A stretch of DNA of 64,000 nucleotides from Chloroflexi bacterium HGW-Chloroflexi-3 (GTDB lineage: Bacteria > Chloroflexota > Anaerolineae > Anaerolineales > Anaerolineaceae): NCBI GenBank assembly GCA_002842045.1, contig PHBX01000011.1, positions 1 to 64,000 of the forward strand, given 5' to 3'. Under the pieces are notes generated by a model. The model was not told where the DNA came from, ran no database searches, and saw nothing but the letters and a program-made list of their open reading frames with translations. The position numbers and the translations under genes are program-made. Of the stretch, positions 53,145 to 63,133 are shown in pieces (positions within the stretch are counted from its first letter, which is position 1; each line of letters begins with the position of its first letter).

Positions 53145-53573
53145 TTAAATTACTCTACCAAGTGAGAGATCCTTGATTTTCTCGCGTTGTTTGTAAATAA
53201 TATTCTTTACCACATCACCAATAGAAACAACCCCAAGTAATTTTTCGCTCATCATTACCGGAAGATGTCGAATTTTATTTTTTGTCATGATATCCATACA
53301 CTCTTCGCAAGTCTGCATCGGATGGATAGAGATAACTTTTTTGGTCATAATCTCTTTTACCAAAGTTTCTATGGATGTTTTTCCTAATAGTATAACTTTA
53401 CGAGCATAATCTCGTTCAGAAATGATCCCGACAAGCTGATCTCCTTCTGTAACCAGAAGCGCTCCAATATCAACACGAGCCATTAAACGAAGAGCATTGT
53501 AAACTGTATCCTCAGGTGACACTGTCCAAATATCTTTCCCTTTGATTTCTAATATAGTTTGTGCTGTGATCAT
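53145..53573 (-). CDS. CBS-domain pair protein
   Basis: A 142-residue protein made of two CBS domains (VYNALRLMARVDIGALLVTEGDQLVGIISERDYARKV-like first repeat, then MTKNKIRHLPVMM, GVVSIGDVVKNI), which bind adenine nucleotides. Stand-alone pairs are typically ligand-binding regulators. No partner gene is adjacent. GGAGG precedes the ATG. Confidence 0.9.
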   Translation of the reverse strand: MITAQTILEIKGKDIWTVSPEDTVYNALRLMARVDIGALLVTEGDQLVGIISERDYARKVILLGKTSIETLVKEIMTKKVISIHPMQTCEECMDIMTKNKIRHLPVMMSEKLLGVVSIGDVVKNIIYKQREKIKDLSLGRVI

Positions 53574-53803
53574 CGAGTGACCTCCTTCTAATCCATAAAT
53601 TGAATAGCCAGAGTTTCATTTTTATTGTAGTACGTTGAGAGGACCTATTCAATTTAAAATATATGTTATTTAATAACACCCGATCATCCTGATAGTTTTT
53701 GATAGATTTGTCTGAATCTAGGTAATGGACAAAGTCAGAAGAGATCAAATCTAATTGATGATTCCCAAACCCCGTTTTTCGTATACCTGGGAGGACACTT
53801 TAC
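53574..53803. other. Intergenic region
   Basis: 230 bases between two minus-strand genes; no gene, terminator or repeat was recognised. It presumably contains the promoter of the CBS gene. Confidence 0.4.
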
Positions 53804-56176
53804 CTATGTAATTGTCTTCTCCATGGAACTGTTGTATAAAACAGCCTGGTTACGTCCTTTTTTCTTAGCCACTTCGAGTGCTAAATTAGCCTGGTGAAGA
53901 AGCAAATCGATTGATGCAACTCCCTCTTTGGTAATTTCTACAACACCCATACTGGCAGATAACCTAATTTGACCTTTGCTGGTTTCGACAGGATTAGCTC
54001 CAATCAGGTTCCTGATGCGATTAGCGCCAATCAGAGCATCTTTACCTAGTGTTTGAGGCATGATGATAGCAAACTCTTCACCACCGATTCTTCCAACAAT
54101 ATCGGTTTCACGGATATTGTTTAGCAATAATTCAACCAAAGAATTTAAGACTTCATCACCTGTTGAAAATCCATAGGTATCATTAATCATACGGAGATAA
54201 TCCGGATCGACAATGACAAATGATAATGTTGTGTTATACCTTTTAGCCCGTTTGATTTCATCTTCCAATACATTCAAGAGCTGAGTACGGTTATTACAAC
54301 CTAATTCATCTGTAATCTCCAGCTTTCGATTCTGTTGAATACACTTATCGAGATATGTTTTCAACTTCTTGCGATTATTAATCTCATTGCCTAATTTTTC
54401 CAGCGTTTGTTGCAATTCCAAATTGCGCAGGTGTAGTTTTTCATCCAGATCCTGTATGTGATTTTCATAATTCTGGTGTTTCTCATTCAGTACCCTGACC
54501 ATTTGATTGAACTCATAAGTGGTCTGACCCAAATCATCACTAAAACGAGGTTCAAAATTTACGTTTAGGTCGCCCCGTACCACGTGAGAAATTCCTGAAC
54601 GAATTGTTTGGATAGGTTTTACAAGGCTAGTTTCGATAAGAATTGGGTACAGTACTAACATTAAAAGGGCAACAAGCAACATGGCGATAAACTGCATGGA
54701 CATTGACCAGTGTAAGTAATCACGGAAATCAATATAATAATCCTGATATACACCTTTCCAATTGATACTGGTCAGCGGTAAATGGTTGTCAAATTTTATC
54801 CTGGTAGGAAATTTGTCATTGGGTCCTAAAAAGAAACCACTGACCTGTTGCATTTCGGTGGGTATGTAAGGGTCATTCATTGTAAAAACCCGGACGTCAT
54901 TGTAGGAAATATCAAAAGTGCCGACCGGTGTCAGGATGAGTTGTGTGTTTATACTGATATCCATGTCAGGATCCTCAGAGGCAATGAACCAGGTGATGAT
55001 GGTTTTGTCTTCCTGATGATTGACAAAGACAGTGCTATTTTTTGATGGAGTAAGATCTTTAACATACAATGTAGCAATGATAGGATTTGGGTTTCCAGGC
55101 AAGGATAATTTATTCAGGTTTACCGGGTTGTCATTAAAGGCAATGAATCCTTTTTTATTGATTAAGATGGATTCCCAATTTTCACCTGAAAATGGAAATG
55201 TAAATTCTAATTCCTCGCTGACAGTTGTTTCACCTTCTGGAAATGTAATTTCCTTTCCTACATCTTCATAAAAAATAAATTCAGAATAATTAATTTCATA
55301 TATGGCATTGTTTTGTTCAAAGTGAATTGTGTGCAGATTGGGAATGGAGAAAATGGTGAAATAATTTGCAGCACTTGCTGGTGCAATTAACCAGGAAGCC
55401 GAACTAATACCAGTGAATGTTGTCAGTAAAATAATGATGATAAATTTGAAGAAAAAAGATGCTTTGCGGATCGTCTGATCAATTAATGCGATGACAAAGA
55501 AGGTCAGTGCCCATGGTGTTACCAGGGTGAAAATAAAAAAGGAAATATTATTAAATCCACAAATGGCTAGCAATATACTCAACAACCAGAAAAACCATAA
55601 TACAATGAATGAAAAACCAAAACCCTGGGCTGCAATTGCTAATCTTCCCTGTGGATGCAAAAATCGATAAGACCAACTTTTATTTTTTTCAAGTGTAGAT
55701 AATTTGCCTGTCATGTATATGAAAAAAATCATCAACCAGGAAATTTCTAAAACCAGGAAAATCTCAATGATGATAGGTACGAAAATTAATAGTGGGTGAT
55801 TGATAAAGCGATATAGGTATACTACGATTAATGCAATAGCAGCAATCGTTAGCAAATTGTTTACCCAGAGAATTAATTTAGCCTGCTTTTCTCCCACTGA
55901 TTTAATGGTTGAAAAGTTGTAAGCAAACTGGGTAAGTAAAGCTAAACCTAAAACCAATAATGTATCATGCACCAACATGCCTTCTACTTGAAATCTCAGA
56001 CTGGATACACCTATAAAACCAGCGAGACCTGCTGCTACCATGATGGAAAATGCAACACCCAGCCAGAAATTTGCTTTGGTGCCGTTATTTTTTAATATCA
56101 AGTAAATGGTTATTCCCAGAAATACAATTGTTTGTGCGATATAACTGATTGAAGCAGGTGTTAAGAATAATTCCAT
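53804..56176 (-). CDS. Membrane diguanylate cyclase with extracytoplasmic sensor domain
   Basis: A 790-residue protein making cyclic di-GMP. Order: about seven N-terminal transmembrane helices (1-255); an extracytoplasmic beta domain (about 285-470) with EITFPEGETTVSEEL, ILINKKGFIAFNDNP and TIITWFIASED, resembling a nidogen-like fold; another transmembrane helix; HAMP (TIRSGISHVVRGDLNVNF); a coiled coil; and a GGDEF domain with GGEEF at about 698-702. The inhibitory site RETD sits five residues before it, so product feedback is expected. The catalytic motif is intact. Confidence 0.9.
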   Translation of the reverse strand: MELFLTPASISYIAQTIVFLGITIYLILKNNGTKANFWLGVAFSIMVAAGLAGFIGVSSLRFQVEGMLVHDTLLVLGLALLTQFAYNFSTIKSVGEKQAKLILWVNNLLTIAAIALIVVYLYRFINHPLLIFVPIIIEIFLVLEISWLMIFFIYMTGKLSTLEKNKSWSYRFLHPQGRLAIAAQGFGFSFIVLWFFWLLSILLAICGFNNISFFIFTLVTPWALTFFVIALIDQTIRKASFFFKFIIIILLTTFTGISSASWLIAPASAANYFTIFSIPNLHTIHFEQNNAIYEINYSEFIFYEDVGKEITFPEGETTVSEELEFTFPFSGENWESILINKKGFIAFNDNPVNLNKLSLPGNPNPIIATLYVKDLTPSKNSTVFVNHQEDKTIITWFIASEDPDMDISINTQLILTPVGTFDISYNDVRVFTMNDPYIPTEMQQVSGFFLGPNDKFPTRIKFDNHLPLTSINWKGVYQDYYIDFRDYLHWSMSMQFIAMLLVALLMLVLYPILIETSLVKPIQTIRSGISHVVRGDLNVNFEPRFSDDLGQTTYEFNQMVRVLNEKHQNYENHIQDLDEKLHLRNLELQQTLEKLGNEINNRKKLKTYLDKCIQQNRKLEITDELGCNNRTQLLNVLEDEIKRAKRYNTTLSFVIVDPDYLRMINDTYGFSTGDEVLNSLVELLLNNIRETDIVGRIGGEEFAIIMPQTLGKDALIGANRIRNLIGANPVETSKGQIRLSASMGVVEITKEGVASIDLLLHQANLALEVAKKKGRNQAVLYNSSMEKTIT

Positions 56177-56321
56177 AGTAAATTCCCAGATTTAATGATG
56201 TGAAAAAGAATTAATCAATAGCATTATTGTAGCCTAAAATGATCTGGACTAGGTAATCAAGCAAAAATGAATTTCAAGAAATTTACCAGAATCCCCAACA
56301 TTATAATAAAAGAAACCACTT

Positions 56322-56359
56322 CAATAAAAAATCCCTCGATCAAGATGATGAGGGATTTT
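56322..56359 (-). terminator. Rho-independent terminator of the cyclophilin gene
   Basis: AAAATCCCTC (56328-56337) and GAGGGATTTT (56350-56359) form a 10-bp stem, followed by TTTTTTATT on the minus strand. Confidence 0.9.
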
Positions 56360-56372
56360 CGAGTAGAAGAAT

Positions 56373-56885
56373 TCACTCTTCCGATACTTCAATTGCAAGC
56401 AGTTTGACTGCTGGAGAATTCCGTCTGGAAGGATCACGTGCAGGAATGGAAAGCAAAACATCCAGACCTTCGGATACTTCACCAAACACAGAATGTTTAT
56501 TATCCAGCCACGGCGTGGGGACATGGGTTAGGAAAAATTGTGAACCATTTGTGTTTGGTCCGGCATTTGCCATGGAAAGAATTCCAGGTTTGCTATGCTT
56601 TAATGAAGAATGAAATTCATCGCCAAATTTATAACCCGGACCACCCATACCCGTACCGGTAGGATCTCCACCCTGGGCCATAAAATCATCAATCACACGG
56701 TGAAAGATCGTGTCATCATAAAAGCCTTCTCTCGCGAGAAATACGAAATTGTTAACGGTTTTTGGTGTTTTATCAGCGAATAATTTTACAACGATATCCC
56801 CTTTATCGGTTTTAAAAGTTGCTTTATATAGTTTTTTTGTGTCAATCATCATTTCAGGGGGATTTTTCCAGGATTGTGTACTCAT
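56373..56885 (-). CDS. Cyclophilin-type peptidyl-prolyl isomerase
   Basis: A 170-residue cytoplasmic cyclophilin that speeds proline cis-trans isomerisation. Core motifs: [49 protein letters not shown] and HSVFGEV. The active Arg in FHRV and the Gln in FMAQGG are present; the usual Trp is replaced in PWLDNKH. ATG 56885 follows AAAGGAA; the ATG at 56915 is upstream of that SD. Confidence 0.94.
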   Translation of the reverse strand: MSTQSWKNPPEMMIDTKKLYKATFKTDKGDIVVKLFADKTPKTVNNFVFLAREGFYDDTIFHRVIDDFMAQGGDPTGTGMGGPGYKFGDEFHSSLKHSKPGILSMANAGPNTNGSQFFLTHVPTPWLDNKHSVFGEVSEGLDVLLSIPARDPSRRNSPAVKLLAIEVSEE

Positions 56886-57118
56886 TGATATTCCTTTCAA
56901 TTCTTTTGATTTCATGGAGGTTTAAATTCATCTACTTACTGCTTAGACAAAGCCAGAAACAACCTATGTATTCTAGCATGGTTTTTTGGAGATAAATAGC
57001 CAGCACGGATGATTGTGTAACCTTCTAAAAATTTTAACTTTCAGATGTGCCTGAATAAAATTAATTTGTTTTGAAATTAAAATTCTTTCCAGAACTAATC
57101 ATCGAAATTTCTGGATTA

Positions 57119-57127
57119 TGATATAGT
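57119..57127 (+). promoter_or_regulatory. Extended -10 of the MFS gene at 57146
   Basis: TGATATAGT, a TGn-extended -10. Transcription is predicted near 57134, leaving ~12 nt before the ATG and no SD. Confidence 0.5.
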
Positions 57128-57145
57128 CAAATTAGCAGCGCCAAC

Positions 57146-58366
57146 ATGAATTTACAATTATCTCAAACTTTTACAGCGCTTAAATATCGTAACTTCAGAC
57201 TCTGGTTTAGTGGTCAGATGGTTTCCTTGATTGGTACCTGGATGCAGGCAACTGCCCAGAGTTATCTTTTATTTGAGCTCACTGGTTCACCTGTGATGTT
57301 AGGTATCGCAGGTTTCGCCAGTGGTATTCCTATCTGGCTTTTCTCTTTATACTCTGGATTACTCTCCGATCGGTTTTCACGACGAAAGGTGATTTTATTT
57401 GCCCAAACATCTATGATGGTGCTGGGCTTCATATTAGCAACTCTGACTTTCACAGGTATGGTTCAACCCTGGCATATTATTGTTCTGGCATTCCTTTTAG
57501 GAACAGCCAATGCTTTTGATGCCCCAGCACGACAATCATTCGTGGTTGATATGGTGCCAAAAGAGGATCTCACAAATGCGATTGCATTGAATAGCTCCGT
57601 ATTCAATCTGGGTACAATTGTAGGACCTTCAGTAGCCGGACTTATTTATGCCTGGTTAGGTCCTGCATGGTGTTTTACCATAAATGGAATATCGTTCCTG
57701 GGTGTGATTGGGGCATTGTTGGTGATGAATGTCCCACCTCGTCAAATAATCGCTCTTAAAAAATCGCCCTTTTCTGATCTAAAAGATGGGTTGCGATTTG
57801 CCGTTGGGCATGTTGAAATTCGATACCTTCTTATTAACCTGGCTGCTATTTCAATGTTCAGTTTCAGTTTGATGACTCTTATGCCGGACTGGGCGAATAC
57901 TGTACTTGGTGGGGACGTAACTACCAATGGGCTTTTGCTCTCTGCGCGTGGAGCAGGTTCATTGGCTGCAGCATTGTTGATCGCAAATCTTGGTTCGCGG
58001 GTGGTGAGAGGAAAGATCTGGACCTTTGGTGGTCTGGTAATGCCATTTGCAATCTTCTTATTGGGAAGTTTTCGCGTTTTACCTGTTTCAATGATTACAT
58101 TGGTTGTTCTTGGCTGGAGTCTCATGTCAGTGGTCAACATAACCAATGCCCTCATCCAGACCCACGTTCCTGACCATCTGCGTGGGAGGGTAATGAGTAT
58201 CTACATCCTTATTTTCCAGGGAAGTTATCCAATTGGCGCGTTACTGGTCGGATGGTTAGCAGACATGTATGGCTCACCTTTTACAATGATCATTTGTGGC
58301 GTCATTATTTCATTAGTCGTAGGAATGATAAACCTGTTACATCCAACCATCAGAAAATTCAATTAA
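57146..58366 (+). CDS. MFS exporter, EntS-like (MFS_3)
   Basis: A 406-residue 12-helix transporter. ALKYRNFRLWFSGQMVSLIG at the N-terminus and SDRFSRRKVILFAQTSMMVL are typical of the MFS_3/EntS group of siderophore or drug exporters; DHLRGRVMSIYILIFQGSYP marks the second half. Substrate unknown. It precedes a MATE-like transporter by 49 nt. Confidence 0.9.
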   Translation: MNLQLSQTFTALKYRNFRLWFSGQMVSLIGTWMQATAQSYLLFELTGSPVMLGIAGFASGIPIWLFSLYSGLLSDRFSRRKVILFAQTSMMVLGFILATLTFTGMVQPWHIIVLAFLLGTANAFDAPARQSFVVDMVPKEDLTNAIALNSSVFNLGTIVGPSVAGLIYAWLGPAWCFTINGISFLGVIGALLVMNVPPRQIIALKKSPFSDLKDGLRFAVGHVEIRYLLINLAAISMFSFSLMTLMPDWANTVLGGDVTTNGLLLSARGAGSLAAALLIANLGSRVVRGKIWTFGGLVMPFAIFLLGSFRVLPVSMITLVVLGWSLMSVVNITNALIQTHVPDHLRGRVMSIYILIFQGSYPIGALLVGWLADMYGSPFTMIICGVIISLVVGMINLLHPTIRKFN

Positions 58367-58415
58367 CAATTTGTAAATGCTCAAATAATCTTTTTGCATT
58401 AGAATACATCGAACT

Positions 58416-59762
58416 ATGATGAAAATATTTAGTGTAAGCGCACAGCAAAAAAAGATTATTAAGATCTGGTTTCCATTGGCAGCCTCCTGGTTGTTGATGG
58501 GTGTTGAATTACCAATAATTTCTGCTGTGATGGCACGACTGTCTAACCCAGAGATCAGCCTGGCTACACATGGAGGGATTGTTTTTCCTTTGGCTTTGAT
58601 TATTGAAGCTCCAGTCATCATGTTGTTATCTGCGTCTACTGCCTTGAGTAAGGATGTGGATTCTTATCAAAAGATCTTCCGATTCATGATGATCATGGGA
58701 GCGTCGTTAACTTTTCTTCATTTTTTGGTAGCATTTACCCCACTTTATGATTTAGTAGTAGTTGAGTTATTGGGTGTACCGGAAGAAATCATTGAGAGCG
58801 GTAGAATTGGATTACAGTTCATGTTGCCCTGGACCTGGTCGATTGCCTATCGTCGTTTTCAACAGGGTGTCATGATCCGCTTTGGACACTCACAGGCTGT
58901 AGGTGTGGGAACGATCGTACGTTTATGTACTGATGTGGTTGTGTTAGGCACAGGCTTGCTGATTGGATCCATCCCTGGCTATATTATCGGAGCGACGTCG
59001 CAAGGTTTGAGCACCTTGGCTGAAGCGATTTATTCCGGAATTCGCGTAAGACCTATATTGAAATATCAACTAAAACCAGCAAAAAAAGCAGAAAATTTAA
59101 CCTGGAAGATTTTTTTCGCATTTTATATTCCATTGGCACTGACCTCATTCCTCTCACTGGTCTGGCAACCAATTGGCAGTGCAGCGTTGAGTCGTATGCC
59201 CAGGGCGCTTGATTCTCTGGCTGTGTGGGCGGTAGTGAGTGGCCTGATATTTATGCTGCGCAGTCTGGGACTGGCATTTAATGAAGTTGTGGTGGCAATT
59301 CTAGACCAACCTGGATCATCTAAAGAATTACGAAAATTTTCAACGAATTTATCAATTTCACTTGTCGGTCTTCACTTTATACTGGCTGCCACACCGTTGG
59401 CATTTTTGTGGTTCACTTATGTATCTGGGCTACCACCCTCATTGGTTGAATTAGCCAGAATTGGCTTCTGGTTTGGATTACCAATGCCAATTCTGAGTGT
59501 CCTGCAATCCTGGTATCAGGGAGCTATTTTATATAGTCGAAGTACACGTGCTATCCCAGAGAGTATGGCAATTTTTCTGGTCACCGTCTTGATTGTTTTG
59601 GGTTTAGGGGTGGTGAATGGTGAATATACAGGTTTATATGTGGGATTAATTGGGTTCTCGATTGCGAATTTCACCCAAACCATTTGGTTATGGGTACGGA
59701 GTCGGCTCATTATGAATATTGTGAACAAAAGAGATGAAAATATCAGTTGGTCGATTGGGTAG
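58416..59762 (+). CDS. MATE/ANK-like polytopic transporter
   Basis: A 448-residue protein with about 12 helices in two related halves (first half WFPLAASWLLMGVELPIIS, FPLALIIEAPVIMLLSASTAL; second half FYIPLALTSFLSLVWQPIGS). This layout resembles MOP-superfamily exporters, especially a bacterial group similar to the ANK/MATE proteins. Substrate unknown. TAGAAT at 58400-58405 lies only 10 nt before the ATG with no SD, so the mRNA may be nearly leaderless. Confidence 0.75.
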   Translation: MMKIFSVSAQQKKIIKIWFPLAASWLLMGVELPIISAVMARLSNPEISLATHGGIVFPLALIIEAPVIMLLSASTALSKDVDSYQKIFRFMMIMGASLTFLHFLVAFTPLYDLVVVELLGVPEEIIESGRIGLQFMLPWTWSIAYRRFQQGVMIRFGHSQAVGVGTIVRLCTDVVVLGTGLLIGSIPGYIIGATSQGLSTLAEAIYSGIRVRPILKYQLKPAKKAENLTWKIFFAFYIPLALTSFLSLVWQPIGSAALSRMPRALDSLAVWAVVSGLIFMLRSLGLAFNEVVVAILDQPGSSKELRKFSTNLSISLVGLHFILAATPLAFLWFTYVSGLPPSLVELARIGFWFGLPMPILSVLQSWYQGAILYSRSTRAIPESMAIFLVTVLIVLGLGVVNGEYTGLYVGLIGFSIANFTQTIWLWVRSRLIMNIVNKRDENISWSIG

Positions 59763-59866
59763 GAAAAGACAATAACTCAGCAAAAAGACGTTCTGACTTA
59801 TACAATCATACTTTCCAACCTGATTTGTATAATAGAATAGGATTGTTAATACATGAGACAGGAGAA

Positions 59867-61069
59867 ATGATGGAAAATCAATCTAACCAGATCATTGTTT
59901 ACAGTACGACGTGGTGTTCTGATTGTAAACGCGCAAAGAAATTCTTTGGTGAACAACGCATTCCTTATGTAAACATTGATATTGAAGAAAATCCTGACTA
60001 TTTGGATGTTGTTGAAAAGATAAATGACGGAAAACGTAGCGTACCAACAATTGTTTTTCCGGATGGTTCTGTTCTGGTGGAACCTTCGAATGCTCAACTG
60101 GCTGAAAAATTAGGATTACAAACCGAGGCTAAACGATCATTTTATGATGTGATCATCATTGGGGGAGGACCAACTGGATTAACTGCATCGATCTATCTGG
60201 CAAGAGAAGGATTTGACACACTCGTTATCGAGCGGGGAGCATTGGGAGGTCAGGCTGGTATGACGCAGTCAATGGAAAATTTCCCGGGATTTGATCAGGG
60301 TATTTCTGGAAATGAATTTGCGGATCGATTGGGACGGCAGGCAAGAAGGTTTGGTGTGGAAATTCTACAGGCAGCTGATGTAGCCCAGGTGGAACGTGAA
60401 GAAAGCGGATATATGTGTGTTACGACCCGAAATAAAAGAAGTTACGGTAGTAAAGCAGTACTCATTGCAACAGGAGCACATTATCGCCGCCTGGGAGTTC
60501 CAGGAGAAGACAGCCTGGTGGGAATGAGCGTTCATTTTTGTGCAACCTGTGATGGTGCTTTTTATTTTGGAAAGGATCTATTGATTGTTGGCGGTGGTAA
60601 TAGTGGTTTTGAGGAAGGATTATTCTTAACGAAATTTGCTAAACGGGTGGATATTGTTGAGTATCTCCCAGAATTTAATGCCAGCAAGATCGTACAGGAG
60701 AAAGTCGCTTCCATGCCGAATATGCAAGTTACTGTCAACCATGAAGTTGTAGAATTAAAAGCTAATGACCGGAAACGATTGAAATCCGTGGTTGTAAAGG
60801 ATAGAAGCACCGGTGAATTAAAAGAATGGGTTTATGATGGGGTGTTTGTCTTTATTGGACTTGATCCGAATAGCGATCTGATGAAAGGGAAAGTGGATTT
60901 TGACTCCCGGGGATTTATCATCACGGATAAAACGCTCCAAACCAAAATCAAAGGAGTGTTTGCTGCGGGAGATGTGCGTTCGGGTTCCACCAAGCAAGCA
61001 GCTGCTGCCGCAGGAGAAGGTGCTACCGCTGCTTTGATGATCCGTGATTATCTCAAAGAAGTAGGATGA
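59867..61069 (+). CDS. Glutaredoxin-like domain fused to thioredoxin reductase
   Basis: A 400-residue fusion. Residues 1-85 are a glutaredoxin/mycoredoxin-like domain with WCSDC (redox Cys about 17 and 20) and SVPTIVFPDGS (cis-Pro). The rest is a complete thioredoxin reductase: FAD motif GGGPTGL, redox pair CATC, NADPH motif GGGNSGFEEG and the ending VFAAGDVRSG. The fused domain may be the first electron acceptor, making a self-contained disulphide reductase. Start 59867/59870 (ATGATG) follows AGGAGA; the longer frame from 59747 overlaps the upstream gene. TATAAT at 59828-59833 is a possible -10. Confidence 0.93.
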   Translation: MMENQSNQIIVYSTTWCSDCKRAKKFFGEQRIPYVNIDIEENPDYLDVVEKINDGKRSVPTIVFPDGSVLVEPSNAQLAEKLGLQTEAKRSFYDVIIIGGGPTGLTASIYLAREGFDTLVIERGALGGQAGMTQSMENFPGFDQGISGNEFADRLGRQARRFGVEILQAADVAQVEREESGYMCVTTRNKRSYGSKAVLIATGAHYRRLGVPGEDSLVGMSVHFCATCDGAFYFGKDLLIVGGGNSGFEEGLFLTKFAKRVDIVEYLPEFNASKIVQEKVASMPNMQVTVNHEVVELKANDRKRLKSVVVKDRSTGELKEWVYDGVFVFIGLDPNSDLMKGKVDFDSRGFIITDKTLQTKIKGVFAAGDVRSGSTKQAAAAAGEGATAALMIRDYLKEVG

Positions 61070-61133
61070 TGAACTAACCGCTGATCTGTTCCTTTTTGTT
61101 ATTGTACCGCAGGTGAAATGAACAGGTAAAAGA

Positions 61134-61159
61134 ACAGCTCACCGAATTGGGTGAGCTGT
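61134..61159 (-). terminator. Hairpin between convergent genes
   Basis: ACAGCTCACC / GGTGAGCTGT, a perfect 10-bp stem with a GAATTG loop; TCTTTTACC follows on the minus strand, a weak T tract. Probably the terminator of the gene at 61192. Confidence 0.65.
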
Positions 61160-61191
61160 CATCCCAGAAGGAAGGGGTTTCTGGCAGGAAA

Positions 61192-61707
61192 TTATTTATT
61201 ATCCATATCCAAAGTAAACGAATTTTCCAGACCAAATCCTTTGACTGTGTATGTTTCAGCTGGTAAACCCTCAACATCCAGGTTTATATTTTCTTCGAAT
61301 GGTACCATGGCCAAGGTACACATCATGTCTTCAGGACGTTCTGTAAATATTCGCAACTCAAATGTTGTTTCATCAATCATTTCTGCTTTGCTATCAACAA
61401 TTCGTGTACATCCGTCTGGTAAGTTACCAACGACAGTAACACTTACCTGTAATGGAAAAGATTCCATCATGTTGATTGTTAGATCATCCACAAAAATGAC
61501 TTGTTGATAATCATAAGGATCATCAGGAAACACCTGAATGGGTGAATCATTTAAAGAGTTGCCAGGCTCAATCACATCATCGAAAAATTGAGAGGATTGC
61601 GGTGTTAATCGTAAATAAGCAAATACTGAAACAACGACAACTGTTACACAACACAACAGTAAAAATAGTACAGCAATAACAATTATGACAAAATTTTTGT
61701 TTTTCAT
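61192..61707 (-). CDS. Single-pass membrane protein of unknown function
   Basis: A 171-residue protein with an N-terminal transmembrane segment (6-28, rich in Val/Leu with CC) and a soluble beta-rich domain outside the membrane (INMMESFPLQVSVTVVGNLPDG, TFELRIFTERPEDMMC). Three cysteines in the outer domain. No family recognised; the hydrophobic N-terminus could be an uncleaved signal anchor. Confidence 0.62.
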   Translation of the reverse strand: MKNKNFVIIVIAVLFLLLCCVTVVVVSVFAYLRLTPQSSQFFDDVIEPGNSLNDSPIQVFPDDPYDYQQVIFVDDLTINMMESFPLQVSVTVVGNLPDGCTRIVDSKAEMIDETTFELRIFTERPEDMMCTLAMVPFEENINLDVEGLPAETYTVKGFGLENSFTLDMDNK

Positions 61708-61784
61708 TACTAAACTCCTACATCAATAAGACGTCAATTGTTCCATTTACGTTCCAGAACGATGAAGGATGAAAATTATTTGAA

Positions 61785-62960
61785 TTATTGAATTTTGTTT
61801 GATTTGGGCAACAAACGAATAAAAGGCAGTCCACAGAGAATTAAGCCTGCGCTGATTATGAATGTAAATCTGAGGTTCACGAGATCTGCTAATTGTCCAA
61901 CGAATAAAGTCGCGGTTGCCATTAATACAAAGTTGAAAGCCATATAGACCCCGTTTGCGAAGGATCGGTTATCAGGGAAGTTTTCAAGCACGATAGCCAT
62001 GATGACCGGGGTGATTGATATGCCAAAAAAGCCCAGAAAGATTAATAAAGGAACCTGTAATATACCTTTGCTTAAGATAAAAAGAAACATGAAAATTGGT
62101 GTTCCAATAAATGAGATGACAAGCATCCGACGGCGTCCGAAACGGTCACTGAGGGATCCTGATAAAAATGCCCCAACTACACCAGCCGTTTCCAAAATAG
62201 ATAAAGATGCTCCTGCCACCCACAGACTCGACCCTTCAGAGGTCAGGTAGGTTGGCATAAAAGTATTTAATGTCGCCACCATCATAGAACGGGCAAAAAT
62301 CAGAATTGCAATAGGTGCCATTACCTTTTGCATCATTTTGAGACCGGATTTCCAGGGAATGTGATTGCCATTGTTGTGTGGTTGGGTCGTGATGGATTTC
62401 AGTTTTCCATAAAGAAATATAGATGTGAACACTCCGGCAATCATCAACCATGGAATACCTTCTAAAGTAAGATAACCAATCGCTGTAACGACAATCAGTG
62501 GTCCCAAGGCTCTGCCAAGTTCTCCCCCAACCATCCAGAAGCTCATTCCTCGGCCCAGTTTTTTGCCTGCAAATGTGCCACTAAGGACAGGTCCTACAGC
62601 ATGCAGGGAAGCAGAACTAAGACCAGCTAAGACCAACAAAAAGATCAAAAATCCATATGTAGGTGCGATACTGAGCAGGCTCATGGCTGCGCCTGTTATG
62701 GCAGGTGTTAGAATGATGAGTAAACGAAGATTTGCCCTATCAGCTAAATGGCCTATAAAAGGTTGAAGCAAAGAGGGGATTGTTAAGAAAACAGATAACA
62801 GACCCGCTAAAGTATTTGTTAAGGTGAACTTTTCAATCAGTACTGGAAGTAAGGCAGGTAAAAAGGCAGTATAGGTATCATGGACTGCATGCGCAGATGA
62901 AACAATGGTAACACCACCTGTTTGAAATTTCTCGTGTTCGATGCTGGATTGAATGTTCAT
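61785..62960 (-). CDS. MFS transporter, fosmidomycin-resistance-like
   Basis: A 391-residue 12-helix transporter. SSAHAVHDTYTAFLPALLP and the motif GHLADRANLRLLI match the Fsr-type MFS group, as does SGSLSDRFGRRRML in the second half. It probably exports small hydrophobic compounds; the substrate is not known. Confidence 0.88.
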   Translation of the reverse strand: MNIQSSIEHEKFQTGGVTIVSSAHAVHDTYTAFLPALLPVLIEKFTLTNTLAGLLSVFLTIPSLLQPFIGHLADRANLRLLIILTPAITGAAMSLLSIAPTYGFLIFLLVLAGLSSASLHAVGPVLSGTFAGKKLGRGMSFWMVGGELGRALGPLIVVTAIGYLTLEGIPWLMIAGVFTSIFLYGKLKSITTQPHNNGNHIPWKSGLKMMQKVMAPIAILIFARSMMVATLNTFMPTYLTSEGSSLWVAGASLSILETAGVVGAFLSGSLSDRFGRRRMLVISFIGTPIFMFLFILSKGILQVPLLIFLGFFGISITPVIMAIVLENFPDNRSFANGVYMAFNFVLMATATLFVGQLADLVNLRFTFIISAGLILCGLPFIRLLPKSNKIQ

Positions 62961-63133
62961 TTTTCTCCCTGCGCATTATTGTACATCAATACAGCTAATT
63001 GTAAACATCCAAGGTTAATCATCCAGGATTAATCAAGCAAAATCCTGACTGATGATTGTAATGAAAAAATTTAGGTTCGATCCCAGAATTATTCCGATGA
63101 TGACCTGATGATCATGAGATTTCTGCTGTAGAC
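62961..63133. other. Intergenic region
   Basis: 173 bases without a recognised element. GGTTCGATCCC (63074-63084) looks like a tRNA T-arm but no acceptor or anticodon stem surrounds it. Confidence 0.4.

Noticed and set aside
61151..61507. Plus-strand ORF of 118 codons
   Set aside because: Shadow of the membrane protein at 61192-61707 and begins inside the hairpin.
63074..63084. tRNA T-arm-like GGTTCGATCCC
   Set aside because: No acceptor, D or anticodon arms can be drawn around it.
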